Counted from the first letter of the stretch, positions 1-12,195 are shown. The stretch: DNA of 64,000 nucleotides from Lethocerus indicus (GCA_019843655.1 JACDQD010000006.1:18060246-18124245); one strand, 5' to 3'. Program-made: numbers and translations. Notes: a model not told the origin generated them from the letters alone.

Positions 1-131
1 ATGATCGTGTAGCAGATATTTTTGTTAGTCCTATTACTTCATTTGAAACAATGGTGAAATTTATTGTAACAGTAGCAGTGGGTATTGTTGTCATAGATTT
101 AATTTTTTACACTTGCAACCTGTGATATTAT
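1..131 (+). CDS. 3' end of an unidentified gene (partial, runs off the window)
   Basis: The third forward frame is open from base 3 to the TGA at 129-131. It gives about 41 residues that start DRVADIFVSP and end in a hydrophobic stretch (VKFIVTVAVGIVVIDLIF) followed by YTCNL and the stop. That looks like a C-terminal membrane segment with a very short tail. Two AATAAA signals (263-268 and 275-280) lie about 130-150 bases after the stop, where a 3' end would be expected. The start and most of the protein lie upstream of the window. I do not recognise the family. It is not obviously like the C-terminus of the ENPP gene downstream. A chance open frame remains possible. Confidence 0.35.
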
Positions 132-262
132 TAAAATGATAAATGAGATTATATAATATTTATGAATATGTAAATAATAGGAAAATTTAACCAAATCTCT
201 TCAATTTTCTCTTGAAGAAACTTACTCTTTCTACAGAAGCATTATCATTGTGAATTTATGTA

Positions 263-280
263 AATAAAGTTTTTAATAAA
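263..280 (+). terminator. Paired polyadenylation signals
   Basis: There are two AATAAA hexamers 12 bases apart, about 130 bases after the stop codon of the partial gene at the window's left edge. They are well placed to end that transcript. The surrounding DNA is AT-rich, so chance occurrence is possible. Confidence 0.35.
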
Positions 281-629
281 CTCCAGTATAAATCATCTTT
301 TTAATCAAATGCTTGGATTTACATGGATACATCATATGGCAATCATGAAACTTCATGAAACCTTATTTAATAGCATAAGTAATAATTAATTATTAAAAAT
401 ATATTTCTTTAAGTTATCCTAAATAAAAACGTATCAATTGGCAAAATAATTGCAAATGGTAATGCTTCATCATTTCTAGTCATTCTATGAACTGTAGAAA
501 ATATTTTTGATGAAGAAAATACATTTTTCAAGTAATACCTTTATATTTTTTCCCCTGAAATCTGAATTAATTTTAAATAGAACACGCACATGCACACATT
601 TAGGGAGCTTAAGAAACATTCCCAAATAG

Positions 630-862
630 TATTAATTTAGATAACAATTTTACTAACGCTGAATATTACATTGGAATTAATTAAATTGTCAAATACTGTT
701 TTAATTGTTACATAAAGTTAAAACATAAGAATTTCAAGATTTAACCATGAAAGCAACAAGTGTACTAATTATAGATGTTATAATAATACTAAATTAAAGT
801 AATACGAAAGACATCTTGGCATGGACGAATGAAACCTCTCCTTTTCAAAACTTGAAGGAAAC
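630..862 (-). repeat. Inverted, exon-less copy of the ENPP 5' flank and intron 1
   Basis: Read on the minus strand, 730-862 matches 2708-2842 just upstream of the ENPP start codon; for example, both contain CATGCCAAGATGTC and a shared ATCTATAATTAGT block. The match then jumps: 640-728 (minus) corresponds to about 3243-3325, inside ENPP intron 1 (shared ACAATTTAATTAAT). The first coding exon between the two matching parts is missing. By eye the identity is roughly 80-85%. It is an old inverted partial duplication or rearranged remnant. No coding potential was found in it. Confidence 0.75.
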
Positions 863-2700
863 CATCCATTTTTTGAGCTACATTAAAAACACTGTGAGAA
901 AATCGAATGATTTGAAAAACACTAAAATACCCAACATTTTTTATTTAAGCATCTATCGAAAAAATTGTAGAGGATAACATTTTGCGTCAAATGAAACCAA
1001 ACCCTGCCCAATTGAATGGGAAATACGGTAGGCGGTTTTGAATTGTTAAATTCCACTAATAGGTCTAACGGGGTCGACAATTGGTTGGTTCTACCTTCAA
1101 TCCTCTCCAGAAGAGGTTCTAAGGATTCGTGTGTAATGAGAGACAGGTCAGCCTCTCAGGACGTTTCATCACCGGGAAACCTCGAAAACGTCTCACGCGG
1201 AGGGGTGAGCGAAGAAGCGGAGTTGCGGACCCCAGTTTAGAGGAGGGTCCTGTTTTCTGAAAAATAACATAGTTTTGGTATTTAAATCCATTTTGTGACA
1301 AGGTTTTGAAACATTTATGAGTGAGGAACTAAACAGTTGCAGGCTGCCACATGTAAAGGATTATAGTTGTGGAGTCCCATTCTCTTAGACTTTCCCCGAG
1401 CTTGAGGTAGAGAGCCGGTATCGGGAGTGTGAGCTGTGCTTACTCTTTCGTTGGTAGGGTCGGCAGGCCTTCGGGTTGGTAAATGGCTTCCCGGAAATAT
1501 TTGGGATGTATCTGTGTAGACCAACCTCTCAAGGCCAGGATAATCCTCAGTATTAAATTATTCATTGAAGTGCGGTGATGTTCTAGTGTTCATGCATTGG
1601 TCCATTTAACTATGGATACATTGATGCAGTCCGTACTATTCTAAACAGTTTTGTAGTTGCAGTGGGACAGGGAAAACGAGCCCCGCCAATGGTCCGCGAT
1701 GGTTTGGCACGTAATAACGAGAAAACAAAAACGTCATTCGTCACTTATAAATAACTATTTCAACAGTTTCGGATAGTACTGTCTAAAGTTAAGTGGGACA
1801 GGGAAGTGTGGTGTACTCAGAAACAAAAAATGTCCCTAACGAAGATTCGCGGGGCGAACCAACGGCAAGAATGAGCCCACGATGAGGAGTAATACATATT
1901 AGTTCCGAATTAAAAGTTAACAAACTAAAAAGTGTTGAGAGAATATATTACACCCGGGATTTACACACAAATTCCAAACATTTCCAGTAAAATACGGCTC
2001 TTCAAATTTGTTAAAACATTATACAATTTTTTTATCATCATTGTATTATCCAAATTTCACTATAGTTGTTCTAAACTACACTAACTTTGCTGACAAAATG
2101 TTTCATCGCCAGCAAATATTCATAGGATAGATTGAGTACTACAGACGTCTAGTAGATTTCTCCCAGGCTTCCCCTATCACCGCACATTAATCCTTCCTTC
2201 TTTTTAATAATATAATAACAATACATAGTACATGGATTGTTTTTCTGTAGTTGTTGCTTTTTAAGCTTGGTTTTGGTAATTAAAGATGTCTTTACTGTTC
2301 CTTAATAGAAAACAGACCCTTGTTTCGTGGGCATTAAATTTCTAAGGCACTCCTCACAATTAGTTCTTATCTCATACTTGAGATACGTTATTTAAACTCT
2401 TGCCAAGTAGTGGTTTTTACCAAGTGATGAATTTATTCGTGTTGAAACACAATGGCCACTTACTTCAATTTGCGTCAAACCACTCCAGACTGTAGTAGTA
2501 CTGGACTTCGAAACAAATTGGCAAGTGAAAAAATTCTTAAATCTACAGCAAAAGATTGATAGAGTAACCTTTTGCGTTGGTAAATTATGCAGATCTATAA
2601 CTTCTAGGTCAGTAGGTAATGAATACAATAAGACATGAACGTAAAAAGTACGTAGCTCCAAGGTTATAGAACTTGATATCCCTTCTTGAACAAAAATCAG
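863..2700. other. Intergenic; possible unidentified repeat at 1000-1900
   Basis: No gene is supported here. About 1000-1560 and 1660-1900 are richer in G+C than the AT-rich flanks and contain scattered short open frames on both strands, none with a recognisable motif. This looks like decayed mobile-element DNA, but I cannot name a family. 1920-2700 is ordinary AT-rich sequence. Confidence 0.4.
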
Positions 2701-2707
2701 CTGATCC

Positions 2708-2842
2708 TGTTACTAAGGGGAGGTTTCATTTGTTCATGCCAAGATGTCATTTTTATTACCTTAGTATAATATTGTGTTGCTATTATTATATCTATAATTA
2801 GTGCACTTGTTGCTTTAATGGTTGAATTGAAAACATAAAATA
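2708..2842 (+). promoter_or_regulatory. ENPP 5' flank, duplicated in inverted form at 630-862
   Basis: This is the stretch directly before the ENPP start codon at 2855. It should hold the 5'UTR and core promoter, although I see no clean TATA box. It is one arm of the inverted duplication described at 630-862. The two arms lie about 1.85 kb apart and could pair as a hairpin. Confidence 0.45.
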
Positions 2843-2854
2843 CTGTTCTTTGAA

Positions 2855-5566
2855 ATGAATTACCATTTTTTAAATTACATGCTCGTGTTTTCCTACTTAT
2901 TGTTAATGGTTCCAGGTGTGCTAAATTATAATAAATTAATTGTGATTTCGTATGATGGATTCCGTTATGATTATTTAGATAGGGGTCTAACGCCGTACTT
3001 GAACTCTTTAAAGCGAGCTGGAACAAATGGAAAATTCATGTTGAATGTGTTTCCCACCCAAACGTTTACAAACCATTTTAGTATTGCAACTGGATTGTAC
3101 AGTGATGTTCATTGTGTGATTGGTAGTAATGTTTATGATCGCAAGACTAATATGGTATTAAAATATAGCTACCCACTTTTTCACTACAATGATAACATTT
3201 TACCAATTTGGGTAAGTTGAATTTATATAGGAAATTTGTACATTTTAAGTTTATGTACATGGATGAATTAAAACAGTATATTGACAATTTAATTAATGCC
3301 ACTGCAATATTCACTATTGCAAGATTTATACACTTAATATGTTTGCATTTAATATCATTGGACAATTATGCATTTATTTACAGACATTAAATGAAAAAGC
3401 TGATAATGGAAGACACAGTGGTGTAATGATGTGGCCAGGAAGTGAATTTGATTATGACCAAACTACTGTCACTTTTGTGAAGAAATACGAATCAGATTTT
3501 AGCTGGGAGAAACGAGTAGATATGGTGGTCAATTGGCTGAAACATCCAAAAACACCAGCTAACCTGGTAATGATGTATTTTGAACAGCCAGACAAGAATG
3601 GTCACATATATGGCCCTAATTCATCTCAAATGGATTCTCAAATTAGTCGTGTAGACAAAATTACTGAATACCTCATAGAAAATTTGACAAAAAATAATCT
3701 CTCAGATGTAAATTTAATATTTCTCAGTGATCATGGAATGGATGGAGTAAAGAGAAGTGATATTATTGATCTGACAAAAGTGATAGGAAATGAGTCAGAA
3801 ATGTATGGAACTTCTCCAGTACTACAGATTTATGCCAAACCTGGTATGTTTATTTTGAAATTTGCCCCTCTTTCATATTATTTCATTTTCACATTGATCC
3901 TTACTTTATTAACTTCTTCTGTCTCTATTAACCATGTATTCTGTTCTATGTCCACTAAATGTATCAACAAATATAAAAGATTCAATGAATGAATTATTCA
4001 GTATCATTAGGAGTTTAGTGGTGATATAAAATTTAAGGCCATAGGAAATGGTGAAGGAGCATTTTAGCTCCTCTGTTCCTAAGAACTGAATTTTGAATTA
4101 TACACAGTATAGCCATTACGAATAATATACTAGTAACAATATGAAATGTAATAAACTAATTTAGAAATTTACACATTATTATTTATTTGACACTATATTT
4201 GTTTCAGGAATTGATGAGGACTACTTATTTCGAAAATTATATCAGAGTGCATCAAGTTTAAAAACATTTAAAGTTTACAAACAGGACAATATACCCGACC
4301 ACTTTCATTACAAAAAATGTGGAAGAGCTCCTCCTATTTTAGTAGTTGCAGAGCCTGGACATGCTTTCCAAGATTTATACATAATGATTAAAGAATATAA
4401 AGAACAAAATAATGGTAAGAATTCCATTCAATACATTTAAGTTATCGACATTTCATATCAATAAATATCTATACTATATACTATAAGATGCCAATATACA
4501 ATCTATTTAAATTTAAATAACATTTTAAAAAAAGATCATAGTAATTATGGTTTCTAGTCTTTTAAGTTTATTATGAATTAAAAAATAAATTCCTTTTAAT
4601 CAAAGTCCTGGGCTTTTATTAAAACAGATTAACTTAATAAAACTATTTAAAAGTTAGGTGATCTATTAAAACATACTTCTAGTGTTTTAATGTAGTAATT
4701 TATATGCAATTGGCATTTCCTGCTTAATTTAAGGTACTTGTTGGGGGGCCAAAACAAGTTTGCTTATGAACTATATATATTTAAATGAAGACAGAAGACA
4801 TTTGACATTATTTCATTTCTGTAATCATTTATGTATCTATAATGTACATATCTTTGTAATCTATTCTATGTGTATATATATACATATATATATATTCTTT
4901 CATTTAATCTTTTTGCAGTTTCCGAAAATGGTATTTTTGGAGTACATGGTTATGACCCAGAGTTTATCAAGATGCACCCATTTTTCATAGCCAAAGGACC
5001 AATATTTAAAAATAATTATATAGTTAAAAACAAAATTGAAATAGTTGACCTCTATCCACTATTCTTGCAAGTTTTGAATCTCAGTTCACCCCCTATAAAG
5101 CCGAATGGAACAATAACAGAGATATCTGAAATTTTATTGAATTACAGCAATAAGATCCAGAATCAAGTTATTAAAGGTATGATTTCAATCTGAATAGTAT
5201 ACTACACAATTTATATTGTTGTTACAATTAATAACCTAATTTTTAATTACTTTAATATAACATATTTTAATTTTTTTTCATAATATCTGTTTTATTAAAT
5301 GTTTTAGTCTTGTGTGTTGTAACTGGTTTGATAATACTCATCCTTCTTATATTGTTACTAAAGCCATTCATTGGGAATATAGATAAAAACAATATTTTTT
5401 CAACAAATTGTATAACAAGGTATATTTAATTATGTTTGGATATATTTGTTTGTAGTTGATTGTATATAATTAATTTTGTCTTATTTTATTTAGCAGATTC
5501 AGCAGAAGTAAAGTAGAAGATTCTTTACCAGAGAGAAAAGAGCTTCTAACAGTGGATGAGTTTTAA
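2855..5566 (+). CDS. ENPP-family ectonucleotide pyrophosphatase/phosphodiesterase (ENPP4/5-like), six exons
   Basis: My splice model is 2855-3211, 3384-3843, 4208-4414, 4919-5176, 5308-5419 and 5497-5566. All introns are GT-AG and phases agree, giving 487 aa. This family hydrolyses phosphodiester or pyrophosphate bonds of extracellular nucleotides or lipids with two metal ions. Visible features: a signal peptide at residues 1-24; SYDGFR with metal ligand D34; PTQTFTNH with nucleophile T70; YFEQPDKNGHIYGP with D189 and H193; LSDHGMDG with D235 and H236; GVHGYD with H351. The active site therefore looks complete. A membrane segment at about 428-446 and a ~40-residue cytoplasmic tail make it a type I surface protein, as in vertebrate ENPP4 and ENPP5; length also fits. 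The last acceptor is a tandem TAGCAG, so one extra Ser is possible. AATAAA lies at about 5606. The exact ENPP subtype cannot be told. Confidence 0.9.
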
Positions 5567-6543
5567 GTTTAAATAGACTTCAATATTTACATGTTTCAAT
5601 TAATAATAAATTTTGTGACTTATGAGTTTCTTGGTTGTGAAAATTACCATATACCTACTTATGAATAGCATTCAATTTTGTTGTAAACCTTTCTCTTTAT
5701 ATTCCCATAATACATTTCCTAGCTCCTTTGTAATTTATACATTTTTCTCATTTATTTGATCAAGGGGCACATAACAGGGAAACACTAATTGCACCCTACC
5801 AGAAATAACTACATAGAAAAAACTGAAATCTATCTAAATTTTAGAAGAAATTAGCATGCATTTGATGAATGTAAATCTATTATTGAATTGAATTAAAAAT
5901 AGTTTTCTCCATTATCCAAGAAAATATAATACCGGTTTTATATAGTAGGCCATAAAACCAGATATTTTCCGTCTCCACAGGCCTATTTGTTTCAATCAGT
6001 AATACAGGGAGGTATTTACATATGGACCATCCAAATTTATGATCCAAGGATGATATAGGAAAGTGAAGAAAAAACAAAGGCTTACTTTTGTCTATTTTTT
6101 AATTGATCTTCTGTATATTCTAATTTGCTGTGTATTATTTTTAATTCCGGAGTGTACTATTGTACTAATGAATATAGCAAAAGAAGGTATGATAATTCAA
6201 GATAGAATCCTGCAAACAATAGTGAGGGACAATTCCTAATTTTTAAGAATTATAAACGGTATTTAATCTAGCTTTTTCTGTATTTCTATTTTTAAATATT
6301 GTGTAGTGTACTACTGAATGAAATAATGAAGCTAAAATAACCCGTACTAGATAAGAATACAATGAAATGTTGAACATATCCTACAAACAAACGGTACATA
6401 GAATGAACTCTTTCGTGTGTGTCGGCCGTTTAACACTAGTGAAACCTACTTCTTATCTTGAAGGTTAGTCTAGCCTAGTTGAGAAGTTGTTTAAATTTCT
6501 CATATTTGCTGACATCAAAGTACGGTTTCGAATAGTGACAGTG
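5567..6543. other. Intergenic between ENPP and POLB, with the POLB promoter
   Basis: AT-rich DNA without a supported gene. A polyadenylation signal for ENPP lies at about 5606. A short motif, GTCTCCACAG followed by GCCTAT, at 5971-5986 recurs near 9940 and, inverted, near 14215. The last ~150 bases before 6544 should include the POLB 5'UTR and promoter; no TATA box is obvious. Confidence 0.5.
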
Positions 6544-7966
6544 ATGAGTAAAAGAAAAGCTCCTTCGAGTGAAGACAACCCCAATCACGATTTCTGCGAA
6601 TTTTTAATAGGTAATCTACCCATTGATCTGCTGTATATTATGAAAGAGTACCCATCGTTTTAAAATGTGTAATAATCGGCTACTTCATTGTGTAGAGATT
6701 GGTGAATATGAAAGGAATGTTAATCGGAACATCCATAAATATAATGCTTATAGAAAAGCAGCCAGTTCTCTGGCTTCTCATCCAACGAGGATTACGTCTG
6801 GTAAGGAGGCACGCAAGCTTGAAGGTGTTGGGCAGAAAATCGCAGAAAAAATTGATGAAGTCATACAAACTGGAAAGCTACGAAAAATAGATAAGGTAAC
6901 AGTAATCTATTTTTGAAGCTCATACTTGTTTTTATGCTATACAAAAAGTAATTACTTCTTTGTATTGATATCATTTTCTGATGCTTTATTCCTTCTGAGG
7001 TCTCGTGTTATATTTTTTTAGATCAGAGAAGATGACACATCTAACATAATTGCTTTATTAACAAGAGTGTCAGGAATTGGCCCAGCAAAGGCACAGGAAC
7101 TATTTCATTCTGGTATCAAGACAATAGAGGATCTTGAGAAAAATAAGGATAAACTGAATCATCACCAGATAATAGGCCTCAAGTATTTTAAACTCTATGA
7201 TAATCTTGGCTTTACTACAAAAAACATTTATGTGATTGTGTATAATAATAACATCTTCATTTTAGATACTTTGAGGAGTTTGAGAAAAAAATTCCCCGTG
7301 CTGAGATAGAGGAAATAGAATCATTTGTTAAAAATCATATTAAAACATTAGATGAATCATACTTAATTACAATTTGTGGAAGTTACAGGTTAGAAATTCA
7401 TAATTATCAATTGAAAAATTATTTTGTTTTAAATTATTGGACTTGTTGTTATAATAGAAAGTAATGTTTTAGAAGAGGAAAAGATGAAAGTGGGGATATT
7501 GATGTTTTGGTAACACATCCTAGTTTTACATCTACTACTAAGGAGAAGGATATTTCTACAAAACATTTGAAAAAAATAATTTCAACTCTTGAGGAGAAGA
7601 ATCTAATTATTGATACTATATCATTAGGAGGAGTTAAATTCATGGTATAATTTTTGTCTTTATGATTATAAAATGTTCTTTATGCTTAATCTGGTTCTTT
7701 GATATTTTATGTATAGGGAGTTTGTAAAATAAAAGATATTGCACGCAGACTGGACATACGTATGACTCCTCATGATCAGTACCACTGTGCCACTCTTTAC
7801 TTCACTGGTAGTGACATGTTCAATAAAGAAATGAGGACACATGCTTTGCAAAATGGATTTACTCTCAATGAGTATTGCCTAAGGCGAATGGGAGCTACTG
7901 GTGAGATCTTATTATTAATTAAAACATATACTCTTTCACATGTTTCATCTAGAATATTTTCATATG

Positions 7967-8000
<34 letters not shown>

Positions 8001-8221
8001 ACTTTTTTATATTGTTAAATTTATATTATTTACTTACAACATATGAAGCCCTGGAGAAATTACTGGCTGTTTTACTTAGAGCCTAATATAAGGCTTATAT
8101 AATTGTTTTATATTTTTTGATTGTAGGTGTACCAGGTGAACCATTACTAGTTTCTTCAGAGAAGGATATATTTGATTATATTGATTATCCTTATAAGTGT
8201 CCTAAAGATCGTAATGTATAG
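6544..8221 (+). CDS. POLB: DNA polymerase beta, seven exons
   Basis: My splice model is 6544-6610, 6696-6895, 7022-7182, 7266-7388, 7473-7644, 7717-7900 and 8127-8221. It gives 333 aa, against 335 in vertebrates. The enzyme fills one-nucleotide gaps and removes the 5'-deoxyribose phosphate in nuclear base-excision repair. The N-terminus MSKRKAP is as in vertebrates. The 8-kDa lyase domain carries [11 protein letters not shown] with K74, matching the Schiff-base lysine (human K72). A helix-hairpin-helix [10 protein letters not shown] follows. The palm has [16 protein letters not shown] with D192 and D194, and D254 in RRLDIRM is the third metal ligand. LYFTGSD, FNKEMR and EKDIFDYI near the end are family-typical. 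The human stretch before RRIDIRL is about four residues shorter here. The exon 3 donor is GTATTT. The start is set by the conserved N-terminus. Function looks intact. Confidence 0.95.
7973..8000. repeat. (TA)n microsatellite in POLB intron 6
   Basis: An uninterrupted TA dinucleotide run of about 14 units, between POLB exons 6 and 7. It should be length-polymorphic. Confidence 0.9.
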
Positions 8222-10236
8222 GTAATTAAATGGTACCTAATATTAAATATAATATCATTTATTTGTGTTGAACCAAACTTAATTCTTTATATTTAACTTA
8301 ACTTAATATTTGTCACTATATCCTTCAATTAAAAACTGAGATTTAAAATAATTTTAATGCTTCAGAAGCTGCAAAATAATTTGTATTGTATTAATTTAAT
8401 ACTGTATTAAAAATTATTATGTCAAGGTTATTCAGATTCTCCAGAATTGAATCTTACCCTTATTTTCAAAAAATCATCTTATTGGCAATTGTGCTGTTTA
8501 ATTAAAAACATGATGAAATGGAGGATAATGATCTTCTATAATGGGGAATTAATAACTTGAAACAGTTGATTAAGAATCATGGCATTTTTTTTATTTATTG
8601 TAATAAATGTTATAAATAATTATAACTGAATGGCCTTAGTATTGTTTACAATCTATTTGTAATGAGTGCACTCAAGATATATGAGCTCCACTCATAGTCA
8701 ATACAAATTCACACAAAAAATTATTCCCTTAGCTAACAAAGGGCAAAACCAAGGTTGGCACTTAATGGCTTGCTTCTCTGACCACTGTCAGAAACTAACA
8801 GCCAGGATTCAAATTGTTCAATTACTTCTGATCCTAAACCACTCCCCACGTCCAAATCCTTTTATTATATATTTTATCTGGCCTCTCAGCCTCATGAGTT
8901 TAATTATCGAGTGCAGTATCTGTATATCTTCCACTACTTTTGAATGGGAAGTAGTTTCCCAGTTGTTAGGGATTGGAGCCTGGCAAAGGATAGTAGTTAA
9001 ATCATTACAATATTAACATCCTAGTAACACCCTTTGCGCTCGAGAGGTGCCTCTCAGGTACCACTCGAATCGATGCGGTAACGATGTTTATTTAGGTTTG
9101 GCCTAATGAGTATCGCTTCACGAGTCTATCTCTTGCCCTTTGTGTTTAATATTTTGAGGTTTTGAGTGATAAAATGTACAGAGATCTCATATATCAAAAA
9201 CTGTCGCCACCGGCGGTCGGACTCTGTCTTCGAGGTTAGTTCGAACTGAACTGTTCCGGGAATCAAAATATTTCGCTCGAAGTTACTGAGCCCAATGATC
9301 GTGGAATACGATGAAGAATCAGTGCAAGCGAAGATTAGTTCAATTTTTTGTCGATGACGAACGAAATTACACCAAAGCGTATACTGCTTGTCCGTGGGGT
9401 GGAGGAGGGAATAATGAAGATAGCGATTAAGTCAAAAGTGTACGAAGGAGAAAAATCCGACAAATAGTGGACGTAGTGGAATAATGGATATTGTTACTGG
9501 TTCGCTAGAGCGAAAAAGACCTCGAGGGCGAAAGTTTAACATCATTACGACGAAATTATTTCTTTCAATTACTGATTGGAATTGTAATCTTATCGATAAT
9601 AATACATACAATTTTATTTACAAATAAAATCTCTATATTTTACCATTTGCCTGTTCCTACATTATCAATGTATATACTAGTCATTAAAATTCATTCTGAC
9701 ATTAATAGCAATTAAAATAAGTTGTTTCAAATCACGTTATTATATTTCAATATCGACATTAATCCAGATATTATGCTTTGTGATTTTATTTCAAAAACCA
9801 ATACCTTATCATAGAAAATGAAGAACTAAAAAAATCCAGTGTTAAAATGATTAAATTACCAGTAAACAGATTAAAAAGTAAAAATAATTTAAGATACTTG
9901 TTTTAGAGGCCCATGGTGGTTTAAAATATCATAACTCCTCTGTCTCCACAGACCTATATGTTCTTAAGCTAACCTGTTAAAGCGTTTTGCAGTTATCAGT
10001 AGCATTCCTGGTTAGTTAATGTTCTTATAGAATGCTTTATTACCTGTAACCAGCAGGTATAAGTGCTATATTACAGATGGAATACTACTGATGTTTCCGC
10101 AAAAACCGAACCTAAGTTAGTAAAGACAGAAGATCACAGGTAATGAAAAAAACTGATATCACAGTTATATTTTGGACAGGATAAGATTAACTCTGACCTG
10201 TAGAATTTGAAGTAACTATAAAACCGTAGTTCGATT
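8222..10236. other. Intergenic between the convergent POLB and secreted-protein gene
   Basis: No gene supported. 8222-9010 is AT-rich. 9025-9480 is more G+C-rich, with no open frame of note and no recognised element. 9540-10236 is AT-rich and leads into the 3' side of the minus-strand gene. The two flanking genes point toward each other, so this stretch holds both 3'UTRs. Confidence 0.5.
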
Positions 10237-12098
10237 TTACTGTTTCACCATTACAACTGCAGATACTACTTCTTCTGAGTTTGCATTTTTATGATAATTA
10301 CTTGGTATGCGCTGTATTGGTCTCTCTTGTATTCTTTCATTGTCAATTTGACTATTGAAAAATGATCTATGTGAGTAATACGCTTGTGATAGATCTGGTG
10401 CTTGTATCTCATAGGACCTAGCGGGGACTGCACCTTCTGGAGCATTTATGGGTGTCCATTCAGAACCAGACTTTTCAACTGGTGTTATTCCATACTGTCT
10501 TAAAGAATCTGGTGCGGCTGCATGATGGCTAAACTTCGGTGCATTATTATTTCCACTTTCATAATAATCTCCAATCAATGGCTCTTCATAATTAGGTTTA
10601 TTGACTCCTGCATTATACTTACTGGAAAAATAGTTTGAGTTATTATCATCAAATAAGTGTTCATAAGAAGTTTTTGGCAAGTCACTGTTGAAATATTCAC
10701 TTGTTTGTTGCTTGACTGGAATATATTTCTCACCCTCATGTTTTCTATAGTGGTACTTATTTTTTTGAGGAGAATGTTCCAGGTTATGTATTTCTTTTAA
10801 ATCCATGTAGTTTGGATAATACATTGGATCAACTAATTTTGGGGTGTGGCTCTGATCTTCTTTCTGATATTTAGTACTGTAATCCTCTTCATGAACTTCG
10901 TAATATGCTTTGGGAAACTTGTTTTGGGATTTATAATATTTTGTATCTTGAGATGATGAAAATTCTTCTGGATAGTCTGATGCAAGTTTTCCTTTATAAT
11001 GGAAATCAGAACTGCCTTTTACAATGGGAATTTCGTGTTCTTTCTGAATAAAGTCATGTTGTGTATATATTTCTCCATATTCTGGTTCCCTATTCTTCTT
11101 GAGATTTACTTGCGTTTTTTGCTGATTAAATGTTGAATATTTGTAAATGGCATCAGACAACTGAGATTTTGTTTCTTTCAGTTTAGGTTTAGAAGAAATC
11201 ATGACCTTCATTGAAGTTGGATACTGGGATGAGTGTTGATGTGGAAATCTTTGGGAACCAAATCGATGTCTGAGAAAAAAAATGAAGTATATTATTTAAG
11301 ATAATCTGACACGAAATAGTATATAAATATATACACATACCTTTCATAGTGCCTGTTGTATGTGTGTGGAGTCTTCTGTCTTGATCCATAGGATGACAAG
11401 GGTCTTGGTGGGCCATATGTTGTAGCACGAAGAGGTGGAGGCATAGTGTGGTGAAACTCACTCTCTGACTTGACAGGAGATGGGTAATGTTGTAAAATAA
11501 ATCCTTGAGAAAACCCTTTAGCATTTGGGTCTCCAAATGGACTACTTGAATCTGATACCTGCTTTAACAACCAAAGTATCATAAATCCTGTCTATTATAG
11601 AATAAATATTACAACGATGAATTATTGTTTATGTATTAAAATCAGTTAATAAAATGACTAATATCGTAACATTCTTTTATTTACTCCGAAAGAAAACTAT
11701 TAACAATATGGACTGAAATTCATTATTTACGTATTTCATATTACCTGAGGTAATATATAATGTTGCTTTCCATTATTTGACTGCAGTAATAGGGGTGATA
11801 ACTTAGTTTCTGATTGGTACATGCCAATACTGCTGTGTACCTGAAAAGTAGGCAGTGTTTTAATACTGGAGAAAAATAATTATACGAATTTTATTTTATG
11901 CATTTTATGCAATCGTCAAAGATAAATAATTATATAAAATTTAATTGCTGTAATTATTAATATCCTACATTTTCAAAATCTTCTGTAGGGAATCTTATTG
12001 AAGATCTAGCGGTAAATTCTTCCCCACTCACCCCCAGAAAGATTGTTACCAAAATTGCCTGCAAACAGAATTAAACAACAGATTAAACAATTTGTCAT
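10237..12098 (-). CDS. Secreted Tyr/Lys/His/Pro/Ser-rich protein of unknown function, five exons including a 14-nt microexon
   Basis: The minus-strand model is 12098-12032, 11982-11969, 11840-11745, 11558-11341 and 11269-10237. The lengths sum to 1428 nt, giving 475 aa. I do not recognise the family. Exon 1 encodes a short hydrophobic leader (MTNCLICCLILFAG), so the product is probably secreted. The rest is low-complexity and rich in Tyr, Lys, His, Pro, Ser and Asn, with many YY and KY pairs, no Cys pattern and no predicted fold, ending in VVSAVVMVKQ. This suits an extracellular-matrix or cuticle-associated, possibly disordered protein, by inference only. Exons 3-5 are well supported by splice sites and phase. 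Exons 1 and 2 are joined because the strong donor after LSG leaves phase 1 and the 14-nt exon is the piece found that restores phase 0. A TATA box sits 98 bases upstream of the ATG. Confidence 0.7.
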
Positions 12099-12195
12099 AT
12101 TGTGTTATTCTCCTTCGTATTATTTTGCTTATCGAAGCATAAAGTCATACTTCCGTCAGCATTCCTTTCCGGGACTATCCCACTACCCACTTGTG

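Noticed and set aside
3339..3992. A single 217-codon open frame as a separate gene
   Set aside because: It is ENPP exon 2 read through into its flanking introns; splice sites at 3383 and 3843 and family similarity show the true limits.
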